DNA from: Knoellia aerolata DSM 18566
Lineage (GTDB): Bacteria > Actinomycetota > Actinomycetes > Actinomycetales > Dermatophilaceae
Reading direction: 5' to 3'
Length of the DNA stretch: 64,000 nucleotides
Assembly (NCBI RefSeq): GCF_000768695.1
Contig: NZ_AVPL01000003.1
Location: 1 to 64,000 of the forward strand
Below the pieces are notes generated by a model, which searched no databases, was not told where the DNA came from, and saw only the letters and a program-made list of their open reading frames with translations. This document shows positions 51,614-62,796 of this stretch, in pieces. The position numbers and the translations under genes were made by a program. The first letter of the stretch is position 1; each line of letters opens with the position of its first letter.

Positions 51614-52937
51614 CTACGCCTCACACCTGCTTCCCCTCGCCACGTTGGGCACGGCGTGGAGCGCTGCCGGCGAACGGGTCGTCGTGGCCACCGGCCCCGC
51701 GACGGACGGCATCGTCCGCCGGTTCGGCTTCGAGCGTGAGGACCTCCAGCTGGGACGCGGGTCCAACCCCGGGGTGATCCGTGCCGAGGACCAGCCCCGC
51801 GGCGAGGACGAGGCCCTGCGCGGGTTCTTCGCCGCGACGAGGCTCGGGGCGGTCCCCACCCTGGCGTTCCAGGCGGACGCCCGCGGAGACGACCTGCTGT
51901 GGGAGCCGCTGCGGGTTGCGCGGGAGGTGCACCGCGTCGTGGAGCGGGTGCGACCCGACCACGTCATCGTCGACCACCTCGCCTTCAGTGCCCGGCTGGG
52001 GCTGACCGGGACGGGCGTGCGTCACGCCGACGTGGTCCTGGGCCACCCCTCGGCCCTGACCGTGGGCGACGAGGTGTACGGCCACCCGCCCGCGTGGCCG
52101 CGTCGCCTGCAGCCCGACCCGGACGCCCTCGCCGACCTGCGCCGCCGGTGCGAGCGCGTGCGCGACGCGTTCACCGAGCAGTGGAACGACGTGATGGCCC
52201 TCCTCGACCCGGCGGCACCGGCCAGCGAGGACGCCTTCGCCGAGACGGGTGACGTCCTCATGCTCAACTACCCCGGCGAGCTCCACCCGCCCGAGCGGAC
52301 CGCGCTGCTGGGCCGGCACGCCTTCCTCGGCTCCGCGGTCCGCGCCGAACAGCCCGATCCGGAGGTGGACGCCTGGCTGGCCCGCGGGGGAGGGCCGGTC
52401 GTCTACGTCAGCCTCGGCAGCTTCCTCTCGGTGCGCTCGGACGTGCTGGCCCGGGTCGCCGAGGCGCTGCGCGGCATGGACGTCCGCGTGGCGCTGGCCG
52501 CCGGTTCCACGTCCCCCGACGCGCTGGGCCCGGTCCCCCGGTCCTGGCTGGTTCGTGCGGAGCTCCCGCAGGTCACGCTGCTGGGGCACGCCGTGCTGGC
52601 GGTCTCCCACGGGGGCAACAACACCGTCACGGAGGCGCTGACCGCCGGCGTCCCCCTGCTCCTCCTGCCGCTGTCGACCGACCAGTTCGCCGGCGCCGCG
52701 GCGCTCGAGACAGCCGGCCTGGGCGAGGCCCTCGACCCCAACGCCGCCACGGCGGAGGAGCTCCGGGCCGCGGCTGTCCGTCTGCTCGCGCTCGCGCCCG
52801 AGGCGTCGCACCGCCTCGCCCGGCTGTCCGAGGACCTCACGTGCACGCCGGGCGCCCATCGTGCACGCGCGGCGCTGGTCACCGAGGACGACGCGTCCAC
52901 CGAGCACGCGCAGCAGGGCACCGGGGGCGCCCCCTGA
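51588..52937 (+). CDS. GT1-family (UDP-glycosyltransferase-like) glycosyltransferase
   Basis: Protein of 449 aa. The N-terminal Rossmann domain begins VTLLVISPDYASHLLPLATL, and the donor-binding segment near residue 340 reads AVLAVSHGGNNTVTEALTAG followed by PLLLLPLSTDQ, the MGT/UGT-type pattern. GTG 51588 is inside the end of the preceding gene, 26-base overlap, so the two are translationally coupled. Substrate unknown; could glycosylate a lipid, pigment or small molecule. No biosynthetic cluster is visible around it. Confidence 0.82.
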   Translation: MTLLVISPDYASHLLPLATLGTAWSAAGERVVVATGPATDGIVRRFGFEREDLQLGRGSNPGVIRAEDQPRGEDEALRGFFAATRLGAVPTLAFQADARGDDLLWEPLRVAREVHRVVERVRPDHVIVDHLAFSARLGLTGTGVRHADVVLGHPSALTVGDEVYGHPPAWPRRLQPDPDALADLRRRCERVRDAFTEQWNDVMALLDPAAPASEDAFAETGDVLMLNYPGELHPPERTALLGRHAFLGSAVRAEQPDPEVDAWLARGGGPVVYVSLGSFLSVRSDVLARVAEALRGMDVRVALAAGSTSPDALGPVPRSWLVRAELPQVTLLGHAVLAVSHGGNNTVTEALTAGVPLLLLPLSTDQFAGAAALETAGLGEALDPNAATAEELRAAAVRLLALAPEASHRLARLSEDLTCTPGAHRARAALVTEDDASTEHAQQGTGGAP

Positions 52938-55169
<2,232 letters not shown>

Positions 55170-55230
55170 CCAGCCCGGTCGTGGGGGAGGGCTCCGTGGC
55201 CCGGGCCCAGGCCGCCTCTGAGGGGTCCGT
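55170..55230. other. convergent intergenic spacer
   Basis: Sixty-one bases between the stops of ligA and the YbaB-like gene. It is G+C-rich and has no clean inverted repeat; I see no terminator. Confidence 0.4.
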
Positions 55231-55665
55231 TCAGCGCCGCGGGGGGCCCTGGCCCCAGTCCACCGAGTCCCCGAAGTCGGTCTCGATGAGCCCGGCCGGG
55301 CGGCCGAAGCGCTGCTGCGTCCCGTGGGCCACCGTTGCTGCCTGGTCGGAGTCCTCCCCGAACGTCGCGGCACTCGAGGACCGGATCTTGCCGGCGAGGT
55401 CCTCGTGGGCGGCGTGCACCGCCGCGATGACGAGTCCACCGAGAGCCTCGCCGCCGTCCGTGCAGGCAGCGTCGGTGATGGCGAGGTCGGCGACCGCGCC
55501 GCCGCCGGTCACGCTGACCCGCACTCCGTCGAGGTCGGCCTCCCCGGTGAGCCGGTCGATCGCTGCGCGCCACTCGAAGGCTGCCTTCGCCTGGGCCATG
55601 AGGCGGTGCAGGTCGCCGGCGGCCAGGGGCGTGTCCTCGAAGAGGTGCGGGTCGAGGTTGGTCAT
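55231..55665 (-). CDS. YbaB/EbfC-like protein (second copy)
   Basis: Protein of 144 aa. Residues ~10-100 resemble YbaB/EbfC nucleoid-associated proteins: a long helix (LHRLMAQAKAAFEWRAAIDR), beta hairpins (VRVSVTGGGAVADLAIT) and a C-terminal helix (LVIAAVHAAHEDLAGKI). An acidic/Gly-rich tail follows. ATG 55665 is two bases after the stop of its paralogue. It is part of a minus-strand set with an EspC-like protein, as in actinobacterial type VII secretion neighbourhoods. DNA binding is not certain. Confidence 0.7.
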   Translation of the reverse strand: MTNLDPHLFEDTPLAAGDLHRLMAQAKAAFEWRAAIDRLTGEADLDGVRVSVTGGGAVADLAITDAACTDGGEALGGLVIAAVHAAHEDLAGKIRSSSAATFGEDSDQAATVAHGTQQRFGRPAGLIETDFGDSVDWGQGPPRR

Positions 55666-55667
55666 GG

Positions 55668-56099
55668 TCACCACGTCCCTTCCGGGCGCTCGGAGGTCGC
55701 AGGGGGCCCGTCGTCCGGGTCGTGCAGCAACGGGTTGTCGGCGACGACCTCGGCGTTGAGGGCCCCCGTGGTCGACGAGTCGGCGCCCCACATCTGGGCG
55801 GAGGACTGCGCCACCCGGCTCCGCACGTCCTCGTGGGCGGCGGTGACCGCGGCCAGGATCGCCCGAGCCGCCTCGCGTCCGCCGCGCTGGGCGACGACGT
55901 CGCTCACGGCGAGCCCCGTGAGGACCCCCTGCAGGTCCACCTCGGCCACGACGCGCCCGGCAGCGGAGGTTCCCCGTCCTCGCGTGCCGAGCACCTCGTC
56001 GCGCCAGGCGCCGACGCGGGCCGGGCGCTGCTCGGCCTCGCGGGTCTGGGCCTCGACCCGGGCGAGGATCTCTCGTTCGACGTCGTCGGTGGCGCTCAT
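55668..56099 (-). CDS. YbaB/EbfC-like protein (first copy)
   Basis: Protein of 143 aa with the same outline as its downstream neighbour: an N-terminal helix, a beta region (GRVVAEVDLQGVLTGLAVSD) and AILAAVTAAHEDVRSRVAQS, matching AVHAAHEDLAGKI in the second copy, so the two are tandem paralogues. CAGGAT (minus strand 56111-56106) lies six bases before ATG 56099, a leaderless pattern. Upstream frames to 56477 lie antisense to the small membrane protein and are rejected. Confidence 0.7.
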   Translation of the reverse strand: MSATDDVEREILARVEAQTREAEQRPARVGAWRDEVLGTRGRGTSAAGRVVAEVDLQGVLTGLAVSDVVAQRGGREAARAILAAVTAAHEDVRSRVAQSSAQMWGADSSTTGALNAEVVADNPLLHDPDDGPPATSERPEGTW

Positions 56100-56165
56100 G
56101 GCATCATCCTGACATCCGTGCGGCCGATGGTCGCCGCCCGCCGTCCTGACGAATGAGGTTGACCC

Positions 56166-56492
56166 ATGGCACCGGCCCCCGGTGGCTCGAACGACATCTA
56201 CTTCGTCTCCCTGGCGTTGTTCGGTGTGGTCTGGGCGCTCTTCGCGATCCCGTTCGCGTACCACTGCGTGCGCGCGGCCGGATCCGGGAACGCGTGGCTC
56301 CCGTTCGAGCAGAAGCCCGGTGGGGGCTACACGTTCATGGCCCAGAACCGGTGGTTCGCCGCCTTCCGGGCGCCCACCCCGGAGCGGCGCACGACGACCG
56401 GACTCCTGGTCCGCTACGGCATCTGGCTCGCGGTCGTCGTCGCCCTCGCCGTGAGGCCGATCAACAACCTCACCCACATCCTCACGACCTGA
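56166..56492 (+). CDS. small membrane protein, unknown
   Basis: Protein of 108 aa with two hydrophobic helices, FVSLALFGVVWALFAIPFAY (about residues 13-32) and GIWLAVVVALAV (about 85-96). The middle contains aromatic residues (AWLPFEQ, MAQNRWFAAF). TGAGGT lies six bases before the ATG. It is on the opposite strand between the YbaB-like and EspC-like genes. I do not recognise it; its position suggests it may belong to that set. Confidence 0.65.
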   Translation: MAPAPGGSNDIYFVSLALFGVVWALFAIPFAYHCVRAAGSGNAWLPFEQKPGGGYTFMAQNRWFAAFRAPTPERRTTTGLLVRYGIWLAVVVALAVRPINNLTHILTT

Positions 56493-56518
56493 GGACCCGA
56501 GGACCCGAGCCGGGTCGG

Positions 56519-57838
56519 TCAGTCGTCGGGGTCCTGGGTCGAGCTCTGGCCCGACTGGGTCCCCGCGTTGACGACGGAGTCACGCCACGGCAGGTCACCG
56601 GGGATGTCCCGCAGGCCGTCGAGCGGGCTCTGGGCATGGCTCGGGTTCGGTGGGGTCCACCCCTGCGGTGGCCGCCAGGGACCGATCGGCGTCGGAGCAC
56701 CCGGCCCGCGCGAATGGAGCGGCTGGTAGAGGTTCGGGTTGGGGGTGATCCTGTCGAGGAAGCGCAGGATGTCGTCGCCGAAGCCCTTGAGGGCCCTGAG
56801 CAGGCTGGCGAGCTTGGTGCCCGACGTCGTCAGTGCGGAGATGTAGCGGGAGCACTTTCCGACGACGGAGGCGATGCGGGTCCCGATCTGCGCGACCACC
56901 CAGGGGATGAGCGTGCCGAGCGAGAGCACGGTCTGCGCCACCCAGCTGAGGATCGCGCCGACGAGCGAGGAGAGGACGTCGCGCAGGAAGCTGTGCACGA
57001 AGGAGACGATGGCGCCGACGACGACCATGGCCTCCTGGGCGCTCTCGCTGCTGCCCTTGAGCTGGCGCAGGGTCTCGATGCGCGCATCGGCCTGTGCCTT
57101 GTAGGACGAGATCGCGTCTCCGGACATCCACCCGATGAGGCTGTCGAGCGAGGACTGCCACGACTCGGCGAGCGGGTCCATCCCGGCGGCGATGTTGCCC
57201 CAGCTCTCACCCTTGGCGGCGACGGCCTCGGGGTTGCCCGTGACGTCGTCGAACCAGTCCTTGATGGGGTTGAGGTGGTCGATGGCCCAGCCGATCCCCG
57301 CGGCGAGCAGCGAGCCGAGCGGGTCGGCCACCGTGGCCGCGGCGTCGAGCGCCGTGGACACCCCGGAGAGGGCCGCGTCGACCCAGTTCCCTTGGCACAG
57401 TGCGGTGATCGTCGACGAGCCGCTGTCGAGGATCCCCGCTCCCGCGAGGATGCTGCGTTCGGACGGCGACGCGGCGTAGCTCGGACCGATGCCGGCCCCG
57501 CCGGCGCCGCCCCCTCCGGAGCCCCCGCTCGGCCCGGCGACCGGGATCGTCGGCTTGAGCAGGAACGCGGCCATGTCGTCGTCGGCGTCGTAGCGGTCGG
57601 CCATGTGGTCCAGGCCGTTCTCGACCTGGCCGGTGCCGGTGTGGGCTGCGGAGATCGCCTCCCAGACCGAGTCGACCGAGCCCGAGACGGCGGTGGGCAG
57701 GCCGAGCAGCTTGAGCAGCTCGCCGTACGCCTCGCTGTCGGGGTACCCCGCGTCGCTCATCGCGCGCAGGTTGGACTGGATGCCCCCCACCGCGTTGGCG
57801 TGCTGCCGGATCTGTCCGGTGTCCACCTGGAATGTCAT
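56519..57838 (-). CDS. EspC/WXG-like protein, predicted type VII secretion-associated
   Basis: Protein of 439 aa. The N-terminal ~100 residues (FQVDTGQIRQHANAVGGIQS, AYGELLKLLGLP, VENGLDHMADRYDADDDMAA) fit the EspC/DUF2580 helical-hairpin family of ESX substrates. A Gly-rich linker (GGSGGGGAGGAGIG) leads into a helical domain containing a WXG-like stretch (ESWGNIAAGM ... WGS-free, ESWQSSLDSLIGW) and a hydrophobic region (VLSSLVGAILSWVAQTVLSL). The C-terminal ~70 residues are Pro-rich. A ribosome site (gaggag) precedes ATG 57838. No ESX core genes are in the window; whether it is secreted or a toxin is unknown. Confidence 0.68.
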   Translation of the reverse strand: MTFQVDTGQIRQHANAVGGIQSNLRAMSDAGYPDSEAYGELLKLLGLPTAVSGSVDSVWEAISAAHTGTGQVENGLDHMADRYDADDDMAAFLLKPTIPVAGPSGGSGGGGAGGAGIGPSYAASPSERSILAGAGILDSGSSTITALCQGNWVDAALSGVSTALDAAATVADPLGSLLAAGIGWAIDHLNPIKDWFDDVTGNPEAVAAKGESWGNIAAGMDPLAESWQSSLDSLIGWMSGDAISSYKAQADARIETLRQLKGSSESAQEAMVVVGAIVSFVHSFLRDVLSSLVGAILSWVAQTVLSLGTLIPWVVAQIGTRIASVVGKCSRYISALTTSGTKLASLLRALKGFGDDILRFLDRITPNPNLYQPLHSRGPGAPTPIGPWRPPQGWTPPNPSHAQSPLDGLRDIPGDLPWRDSVVNAGTQSGQSSTQDPDD

Positions 57839-57905
57839 GTGTGCGTGCTCTCCTCTGGCCCCCGGCCGGTCCGCGGTCCCCCGTCCGTCGGACCATACTT
57901 GCGGG

Positions 57906-58457
57906 GTGCCCACCTCTCAATGGGGAGGACTCCCCGTCCCCGTCGTCGTCCGTCCACCGCGGTGGATGCGATGGCTCGGGCCGCCGCTCCTCGCGGCCAC
58001 GTGGCTCGCCGGGCTGTCGCCCGTGGTCCTCGCGATCCGGGAGGGGGACTGGCAGGCCCCGGTGCGGGACTCGGGACTCGGCGCCGCCGGCGCGAGTGTC
58101 GGCTGGGTCGTCGTCGCGGTCCTGCTCGTGACCATCCCCTTGGCCGTCCGGGTCCTCCTCACCTACCGCACGGTGCTGGACGCCGGGGGTGTGGACGCTC
58201 CCTTCGGTCGTGGGCGGCACGTCCTGGCGGACCTCGAACGCGTGCGCTGGGTGCCGCAGGGCGGGCCGGTCAACGCCGCCCACCGCCCCGAACGCTTCGA
58301 GGTGAGCGCCTCGGGCGCCGGGCTCGTCGCGCGGGTGACCCGCCAGGAGGCGGACTGGGAGTCCGCGCTCGCCGTCCTGCGTTACTGGTCGAGGGCGCGT
58401 CCGGAGATCGTCGCGGACGAGCAGACCGCTCAGGTCCTCGCCGACGCCGGGCCATAG
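57906..58457 (+). CDS. PH-like membrane protein, unknown
   Basis: Protein of 183 aa with two transmembrane helices (WLGPPLLAATWLAGLSPVVL, ~20-40; VVVAVLLVTIPLAVRVLLTY, ~65-85) followed by a soluble ~85-residue domain resembling bacterial PH domains (GRHVLADLERVRWVPQGG). GTG 57906 follows CATACT (57894-57899) by six bases. It is divergent from the EspC-like gene and precedes gatC by ten bases, where its TAG stop overlaps the predicted gatC -10. Confidence 0.68.
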   Translation: MPTSQWGGLPVPVVVRPPRWMRWLGPPLLAATWLAGLSPVVLAIREGDWQAPVRDSGLGAAGASVGWVVVAVLLVTIPLAVRVLLTYRTVLDAGGVDAPFGRGRHVLADLERVRWVPQGGPVNAAHRPERFEVSASGAGLVARVTRQEADWESALAVLRYWSRARPEIVADEQTAQVLADAGP

Positions 58458-58467
58458 ACTGCGACCC

Positions 58468-58764
58468 ATGGCTGACCTCACCCGCGACGACGTGGCCCAC
58501 CTCGCCGGTCTCGCCCGCATCGACCTCTCCGACGCCGAGCTCGACAGGATGGTCGGCGAGCTCGGGGTCATCCTCGAGTCGGTCGCGACCGTCCAGCAGT
58601 CACCGATCGAGGGTGTCGAGCCGATGAGCCACCCGATGCCCATCGTCAACGTCACGCGCCCCGACGTCATCCGCCCCAGCCTCGCGCCGGAGGACGCGCT
58701 CGCCGCGGCGCCCGAGTCCGAGCAGCAGCGCTTCTCCGTCCCGCGCATCCTCGACGAGGACTGA
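58468..58764 (+). CDS. gatC: Asp/Glu-tRNA amidotransferase subunit C
   Basis: 98 aa. Small subunit that stabilises GatA and GatB in the tRNA-dependent amidotransferase that converts Glu-tRNAGln and Asp-tRNAAsn. Typical features are [19 protein letters not shown] and the [14 protein letters not shown] belt. TAGACT (58455-58460) lies seven bases before the ATG, a leaderless promoter. gatA follows after a spacer with an inverted repeat. Confidence 0.95.
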   Translation: MADLTRDDVAHLAGLARIDLSDAELDRMVGELGVILESVATVQQSPIEGVEPMSHPMPIVNVTRPDVIRPSLAPEDALAAAPESEQQRFSVPRILDED

Positions 58765-58771
58765 GACGCGA

Positions 58772-58802
58772 CGTATGCCGTGAGGTGAGCTCCCGGCATA
58801 CG
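58772..58802. repeat. inverted repeat of the GTATGCC motif in the gatC-gatA spacer
   Basis: CGTATGCCG (58772-58780) and CGGCATACG (58794-58802) form a perfect 9-bp inverted repeat with a 13-nt loop. It fills much of the 86-bp gap between gatC and gatA. It could be a transcript hairpin or a protein-binding site made of two facing copies of the abundant heptamer. Confidence 0.85.
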
Positions 58803-58850
58803 ACCGCTTTGCAGCACCACGCCTTCCCACAGCGACACGCAAGGACCGAT

Positions 58851-60383
58851 GTGACCACCGACCTGACCCGCGCCAGCGCCGCCGACCTCGCCGACCTCCT
58901 CTCCCGGGGGGAGACGTCGTCGGTCGAGGTGACCACGGCCCTGCTCGACCGGACCGAAGCGGTCGACGGCGACGTCCACGCCTACCTCCACGTCGACCGT
59001 GACGGGGCGCTCGCCAGCGCCCGCGACGTCGACGAGCGGCGGGGCCGCGGCGAGGACCTGCACCGGCTCGCGGGCATCCCGATCGCCGTCAAGGACGTCA
59101 TGGCCACCAAGGGTCTGCCGACGACCTGCGGCAGCAAGATCCTCGAGGGCTGGATCCCGCCCTACGACGCGACCGTCGTGAGCCGCCTCAAGCACGCCGG
59201 CATGCCGATCCTCGGCAAGACCAACATGGACGAGTTCGCCATGGGGTCCTCGACCGAGCACTCGGCCTACGGCCCGACGCGCAACCCGTGGGACCTCGAC
59301 CGCATCCCCGGCGGCTCCGGCGGTGGCTCGAGCGCGGTCGTCGCGTCGTTCCAGGCGCCCTTGGCGATCGGCACCGACACCGGTGGCTCGATCCGCCAAC
59401 CGGCCGCAGTCACCGGCACGGTCGGGACCAAGCCCACCTACGGTGGCGTCTCCCGCTACGGCCTCGTCGCCCTGGCGTCGTCCCTCGACCAGGCCGGGCC
59501 GTGCACGCGCACCGTCCTCGACGCGGCGCTGCTGCACGAGGTCATCGGCGGCCACGACCCGATGGACTCCACCTCGATCGACGCGCCCGTCCCGGCCGTC
59601 GTGGAGGCCGCGCGTCGCGCCGACGTCTCCGGCATGAGGATCGGCATCGTCCGCGAGCTCACCGGCGAGGGGTTCCAGCCCGGGGTGCGGGCCCGCTTCG
59701 ACGAGTCGGTCCAGCACCTCGTCGACGCCGGGGCCGAGGTCGTCGAGGTCTCCTGCCCCAGCTTCACCGCGGCGCTCGCTGCCTACTACCTCATCCTGCC
59801 GAGCGAGGCGTCCTCGAACCTCGCGAAGTTCGACGCCATGCGCTTCGGCCTTCGTGTCCTGCCCGAGGGCGTCGACGACCCGAGCGCGGAGCAGGTCATG
59901 GCCGCCACCCGTGACGCCGGCTTCGGCGACGAGGTCAAGCGCCGGATCATCCTCGGCACCTACGCCCTGTCGTCGGGCTACTACGACGCCTACTACGGCT
60001 CGGCCCAGAAGGTCCGCCGCCTCATCGCCGACGACTTCACCCGCGCCTTCGAGACCGCCGACGTGCTCGTGTCGCCGACGGCTCCCACGACCGCCTTCCG
60101 GTTCGGGGACAAGCTCGACGACCCGATGGCCATGTACCTCAACGACATCGCGACGATCCCCGCGAACCTCGCCGGGGTGCCGGGCATGTCCGTGCCGAGC
60201 GGGCTCGCCGACGAGGACGGGCTGCCCGCCGGCTTCCAGATCCTCGCGCCCGCCGCCAAGGACGAACGCCTGTATGCCGTCGGCGCAGCCCTCGAGCAGC
60301 GCCTCCTGTCCTCGTGGGGCGGGCCCCTGCTCGACCGGGCCCCCGAGCTGTCCACCGCCGGCACGACGACGAAGGGTGCGTGA
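58851..60383 (+). CDS. gatA: Asp/Glu-tRNA amidotransferase subunit A
   Basis: 510 aa amidase-signature subunit that releases ammonia from glutamine. Catalytic Lys in [13 protein letters not shown], the Gly/Ser-rich signature [13 protein letters not shown] and the Ser pair in [13 protein letters not shown] are all present. GTG 58851 has aagga upstream; an in-frame start at 58785 would place the coding region across the inverted repeat. It is followed by gatB after one base. Confidence 0.96.
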   Translation: MTTDLTRASAADLADLLSRGETSSVEVTTALLDRTEAVDGDVHAYLHVDRDGALASARDVDERRGRGEDLHRLAGIPIAVKDVMATKGLPTTCGSKILEGWIPPYDATVVSRLKHAGMPILGKTNMDEFAMGSSTEHSAYGPTRNPWDLDRIPGGSGGGSSAVVASFQAPLAIGTDTGGSIRQPAAVTGTVGTKPTYGGVSRYGLVALASSLDQAGPCTRTVLDAALLHEVIGGHDPMDSTSIDAPVPAVVEAARRADVSGMRIGIVRELTGEGFQPGVRARFDESVQHLVDAGAEVVEVSCPSFTAALAAYYLILPSEASSNLAKFDAMRFGLRVLPEGVDDPSAEQVMAATRDAGFGDEVKRRIILGTYALSSGYYDAYYGSAQKVRRLIADDFTRAFETADVLVSPTAPTTAFRFGDKLDDPMAMYLNDIATIPANLAGVPGMSVPSGLADEDGLPAGFQILAPAAKDERLYAVGAALEQRLLSSWGGPLLDRAPELSTAGTTTKGA

Positions 60384-60384
60384 C

Positions 60385-61908
60385 ATGAGCGCCACCACGA
60401 CCGACGCGGTCATCTCCTACGACGAGGTGCTCGAGCGCTACGACCCGGTCATGGGCCTCGAGGTCCACGTCGAGCTCGGCACCCTGACGAAGATGTTCTG
60501 CGGGTGCGCGACCGAGTTCGGCGCGGAGCCCAACTCGCAGGTCTGCCCGGTGTGCCTGGGCCTGCCCGGCGCCCTGCCGGTCGTCAACGAGAAGGCGGTC
60601 GAGTCGGCCATCCGGATCGGCCTCGCGCTCAACTGCGAGATCGCGCAGTGGTGCCGCTTCGCCCGGAAGAACTACTTCTACCCGGACATGCCGAAGAACT
60701 TCCAGACCTCGCAGTACGACGAGCCCATCGCGTTCGAGGGCTTCCTCGAGGTCGATCTCGACGACGGCACGACGTACCGCGTCGAGATCGAGCGCGCCCA
60801 CATGGAGGAGGACACCGGCAAGTCGCTGCACGTCGGCGGCTCGACCGGGCGCATCCACGGCGCCACCCACTCGCTCGTCGACTACAACCGCGCCGGGATC
60901 CCCCTCATCGAGATCGTCACCAAGCCGCTGCGCGGTGCGGGGGAGCGGGCGCCCGAGATCGCGCGTGCCTACGTCGCCGCCCTGCGCGACCTGCTCAAGG
61001 CGCTCGACGTCTCGGACGTCAAGATGGAGCAGGGCTCGATGCGCTGCGACGTCAACCTCTCGCTCATGCCCAAGGGGACGGACGCCCTCGGCACTCGTTC
61101 GGAGACCAAGAACGTCAACTCGCTGCGCTCGGTCGAGCGGGCCGTCCGCTACGAGATGTGCCGTCACGGCGCGATCCTCGACGGCGGCGGCAGGGTCGTC
61201 CAGGAGACGCGTCACTGGCACGAGGACACGGGGGTGACGACGTCGGGGCGCGAGAAGTCCGACGCCGACGACTACCGCTACTTCCCGGAGCCGGACCTCG
61301 TGCCCGTCGCCCCCACGCGCGAGACCGTGGAGGCCCTGCGCGGGACGCTGCCGGAGCCGCCCGCGCAGCGCCGCAAGCGACTCCAGTCCGACTGGGGCTT
61401 CGCCGACCTCGAGATGCGTGACGTCATCAACGCCGGGCTGCTCGAGCTCATCGGCGAGACCGTCGAGGCCGGTGCCACCCCGGCCGGCGCCCGCAAGTGG
61501 TGGTCGGGCGAGATCGCCCGCCGCGCCAACGCCGCTGCGGTCGACGTGTCCACGTACGCCGCGGAGCACGCGATCACCCCGGCGCAGGTCGTCGAGCTCG
61601 AGTCGCTCGTGACGTCCGGTCGGCTCAACGACTCGATGGCGCGCCAGGTCCTCGAGGGAGTCCTCGACGGCGAGGGCACGCCGACCACCGTCGCCGACGC
61701 CCGCGGGCTCCAGCTGGTCCAGGACGACTCCGCCCTCGAGGCCGCCGTCGACGAGGTCATCGCCGCCAACGCCGACGTGGCCCAGAAGGTGCGCGACGGC
61801 AAGGTCCAGGCCGCCGGCGCCCTCATCGGTCAGGTCATGAAGGCGATGAAGGGCCAGGCCGACGCCGGCAAGGCCCGCGAGCTCATCCTCGCCAAGCTCA
61901 CCCCCTGA
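60385..61908 (+). CDS. gatB: Asp/Glu-tRNA amidotransferase subunit B
   Basis: 507 aa. Kinase-like subunit that phosphorylates Glu/Asp-tRNA before amidation. Signature segments are [15 protein letters not shown], the zinc-type cysteines [10 protein letters not shown] and [10 protein letters not shown], and the YqeY-like tail ([20 protein letters not shown]). ATG 60385 is one base after the gatA stop; a longer open frame upstream lies inside gatA and is rejected. Immediately after the stop begins a long nested palindrome. Confidence 0.96.
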   Translation: MSATTTDAVISYDEVLERYDPVMGLEVHVELGTLTKMFCGCATEFGAEPNSQVCPVCLGLPGALPVVNEKAVESAIRIGLALNCEIAQWCRFARKNYFYPDMPKNFQTSQYDEPIAFEGFLEVDLDDGTTYRVEIERAHMEEDTGKSLHVGGSTGRIHGATHSLVDYNRAGIPLIEIVTKPLRGAGERAPEIARAYVAALRDLLKALDVSDVKMEQGSMRCDVNLSLMPKGTDALGTRSETKNVNSLRSVERAVRYEMCRHGAILDGGGRVVQETRHWHEDTGVTTSGREKSDADDYRYFPEPDLVPVAPTRETVEALRGTLPEPPAQRRKRLQSDWGFADLEMRDVINAGLLELIGETVEAGATPAGARKWWSGEIARRANAAAVDVSTYAAEHAITPAQVVELESLVTSGRLNDSMARQVLEGVLDGEGTPTTVADARGLQLVQDDSALEAAVDEVIAANADVAQKVRDGKVQAAGALIGQVMKAMKGQADAGKARELILAKLTP

Positions 61909-62015
61909 CCGACTTATTGCGCATTCCGGCCCCGCGACACCGACTCATTGCGCATTCCGTTGTACGGAATGCGCAATGAGTCGGTCGCGTACGGCCGGAA
62001 TGCGCAATAAGTCGG
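61909..62015. repeat. long nested palindrome, family A, after gatB
   Basis: Outer arms of 23 bp (61909-61931 and 61993-62015) and inner arms of 20 bp (61940-61959 and 61965-61984) separated by a 5-nt loop. All four arms carry the core ATTGCGCATTCCG of the palindromes following glgP, about 39 kb away. The left arm begins right after the gatB stop, and the element probably terminates gatCAB. Confidence 0.9.
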
Positions 62016-62052
62016 CGGCCCCGGGTGGTGGGGCCGGGTGGGGGGGGTGGGG

Positions 62053-62688
62053 TCAGCGGCGGCCGCCGCCGAGGAGGCCGCCGAGGACGTCGAGGATCGA
62101 GCCTCCGCTGGACTGCTGGCTCTTCTGACGGGTCTGCTCCGGAGCCGGGATCTGGGTTGCCGTGCCGCCCCCGAGGGCGCCGCCGAGGACGTCCTGGAGC
62201 ATCGAGTCGAGCGACCCGGGCCCGCCCTGGGTTGCCCCGCCGGTGGGCGCCGGCGCCTGCTGGGCCGTGCCGCCGCCGAGGCCGCCCCCGCCGCCCTTGA
62301 GCACCTTGTTGGCGAGGTAGGACAGGACGATCGGCGCGAGGATGGGGATGAGGCGCTTGACGAGGCCGCCACCGGCGCCGCTGCCGCCGAGCGCGGAGTA
62401 CACCTGGTCCTCGTTCGGGCCGAAGATGTTCGAGGCGATCTTCCGGCCGTCGCCCTCGTCGACCTGGCCGAGGTCGACCCCGCCCTCGAGGAGGTCGTCG
62501 TCGTGCTGCCCGAGCGCCTCGACGATCGAGCTCGCACCGCCCGGGTCCTGGGCGTTGGCGTGGAGCCCGCCGAGCAGGGCCGGCAGCGCCGCCTGGGCGG
62601 CCTGCTGCACCTCCTGCGGGTCGGCCCCGACCTGCTGCGCAAGCTGGTCGAGGGGCAGGCTCTGGAGGATGTCGTCGATCGCAGCCAT
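62053..62688 (-). CDS. DUF937 domain protein
   Basis: Protein of 211 aa. DUF937 region spans ~1-130: helices rich in Ala/Leu (AAQAALPALLGGLHANAQDP), ASNIFGPNEDQVYSAL, and a Gly-flanked hydrophobic segment (LIPILAPIVLSYLANKVL). The C-terminal part is Gly/Gln/Pro-rich and ends GGSILDVLGGLLGGGRR, resembling a repeated GGLLGGG motif. Function of the family is unknown. A ribosome site (gagagg) precedes ATG 62688. Confidence 0.83.
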   Translation of the reverse strand: MAAIDDILQSLPLDQLAQQVGADPQEVQQAAQAALPALLGGLHANAQDPGGASSIVEALGQHDDDLLEGGVDLGQVDEGDGRKIASNIFGPNEDQVYSALGGSGAGGGLVKRLIPILAPIVLSYLANKVLKGGGGGLGGGTAQQAPAPTGGATQGGPGSLDSMLQDVLGGALGGGTATQIPAPEQTRQKSQQSSGGSILDVLGGLLGGGRR

Positions 62689-62796
62689 CGTGGGGCCACC
62701 TCTCGTCGGGTCGGTGGGCCCTCGCGGCCCCCGCTGTCCTCAACGTACCCACGGTGGGCGCCGGTCGGTGGCTTACGACGGGAGGCCCGGTCGGCC

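Noticed and set aside
57207-60413. Minus-strand open frame opposite gatC and gatA
   Set aside because: Antisense to conserved gatCA, no recognisable domains.
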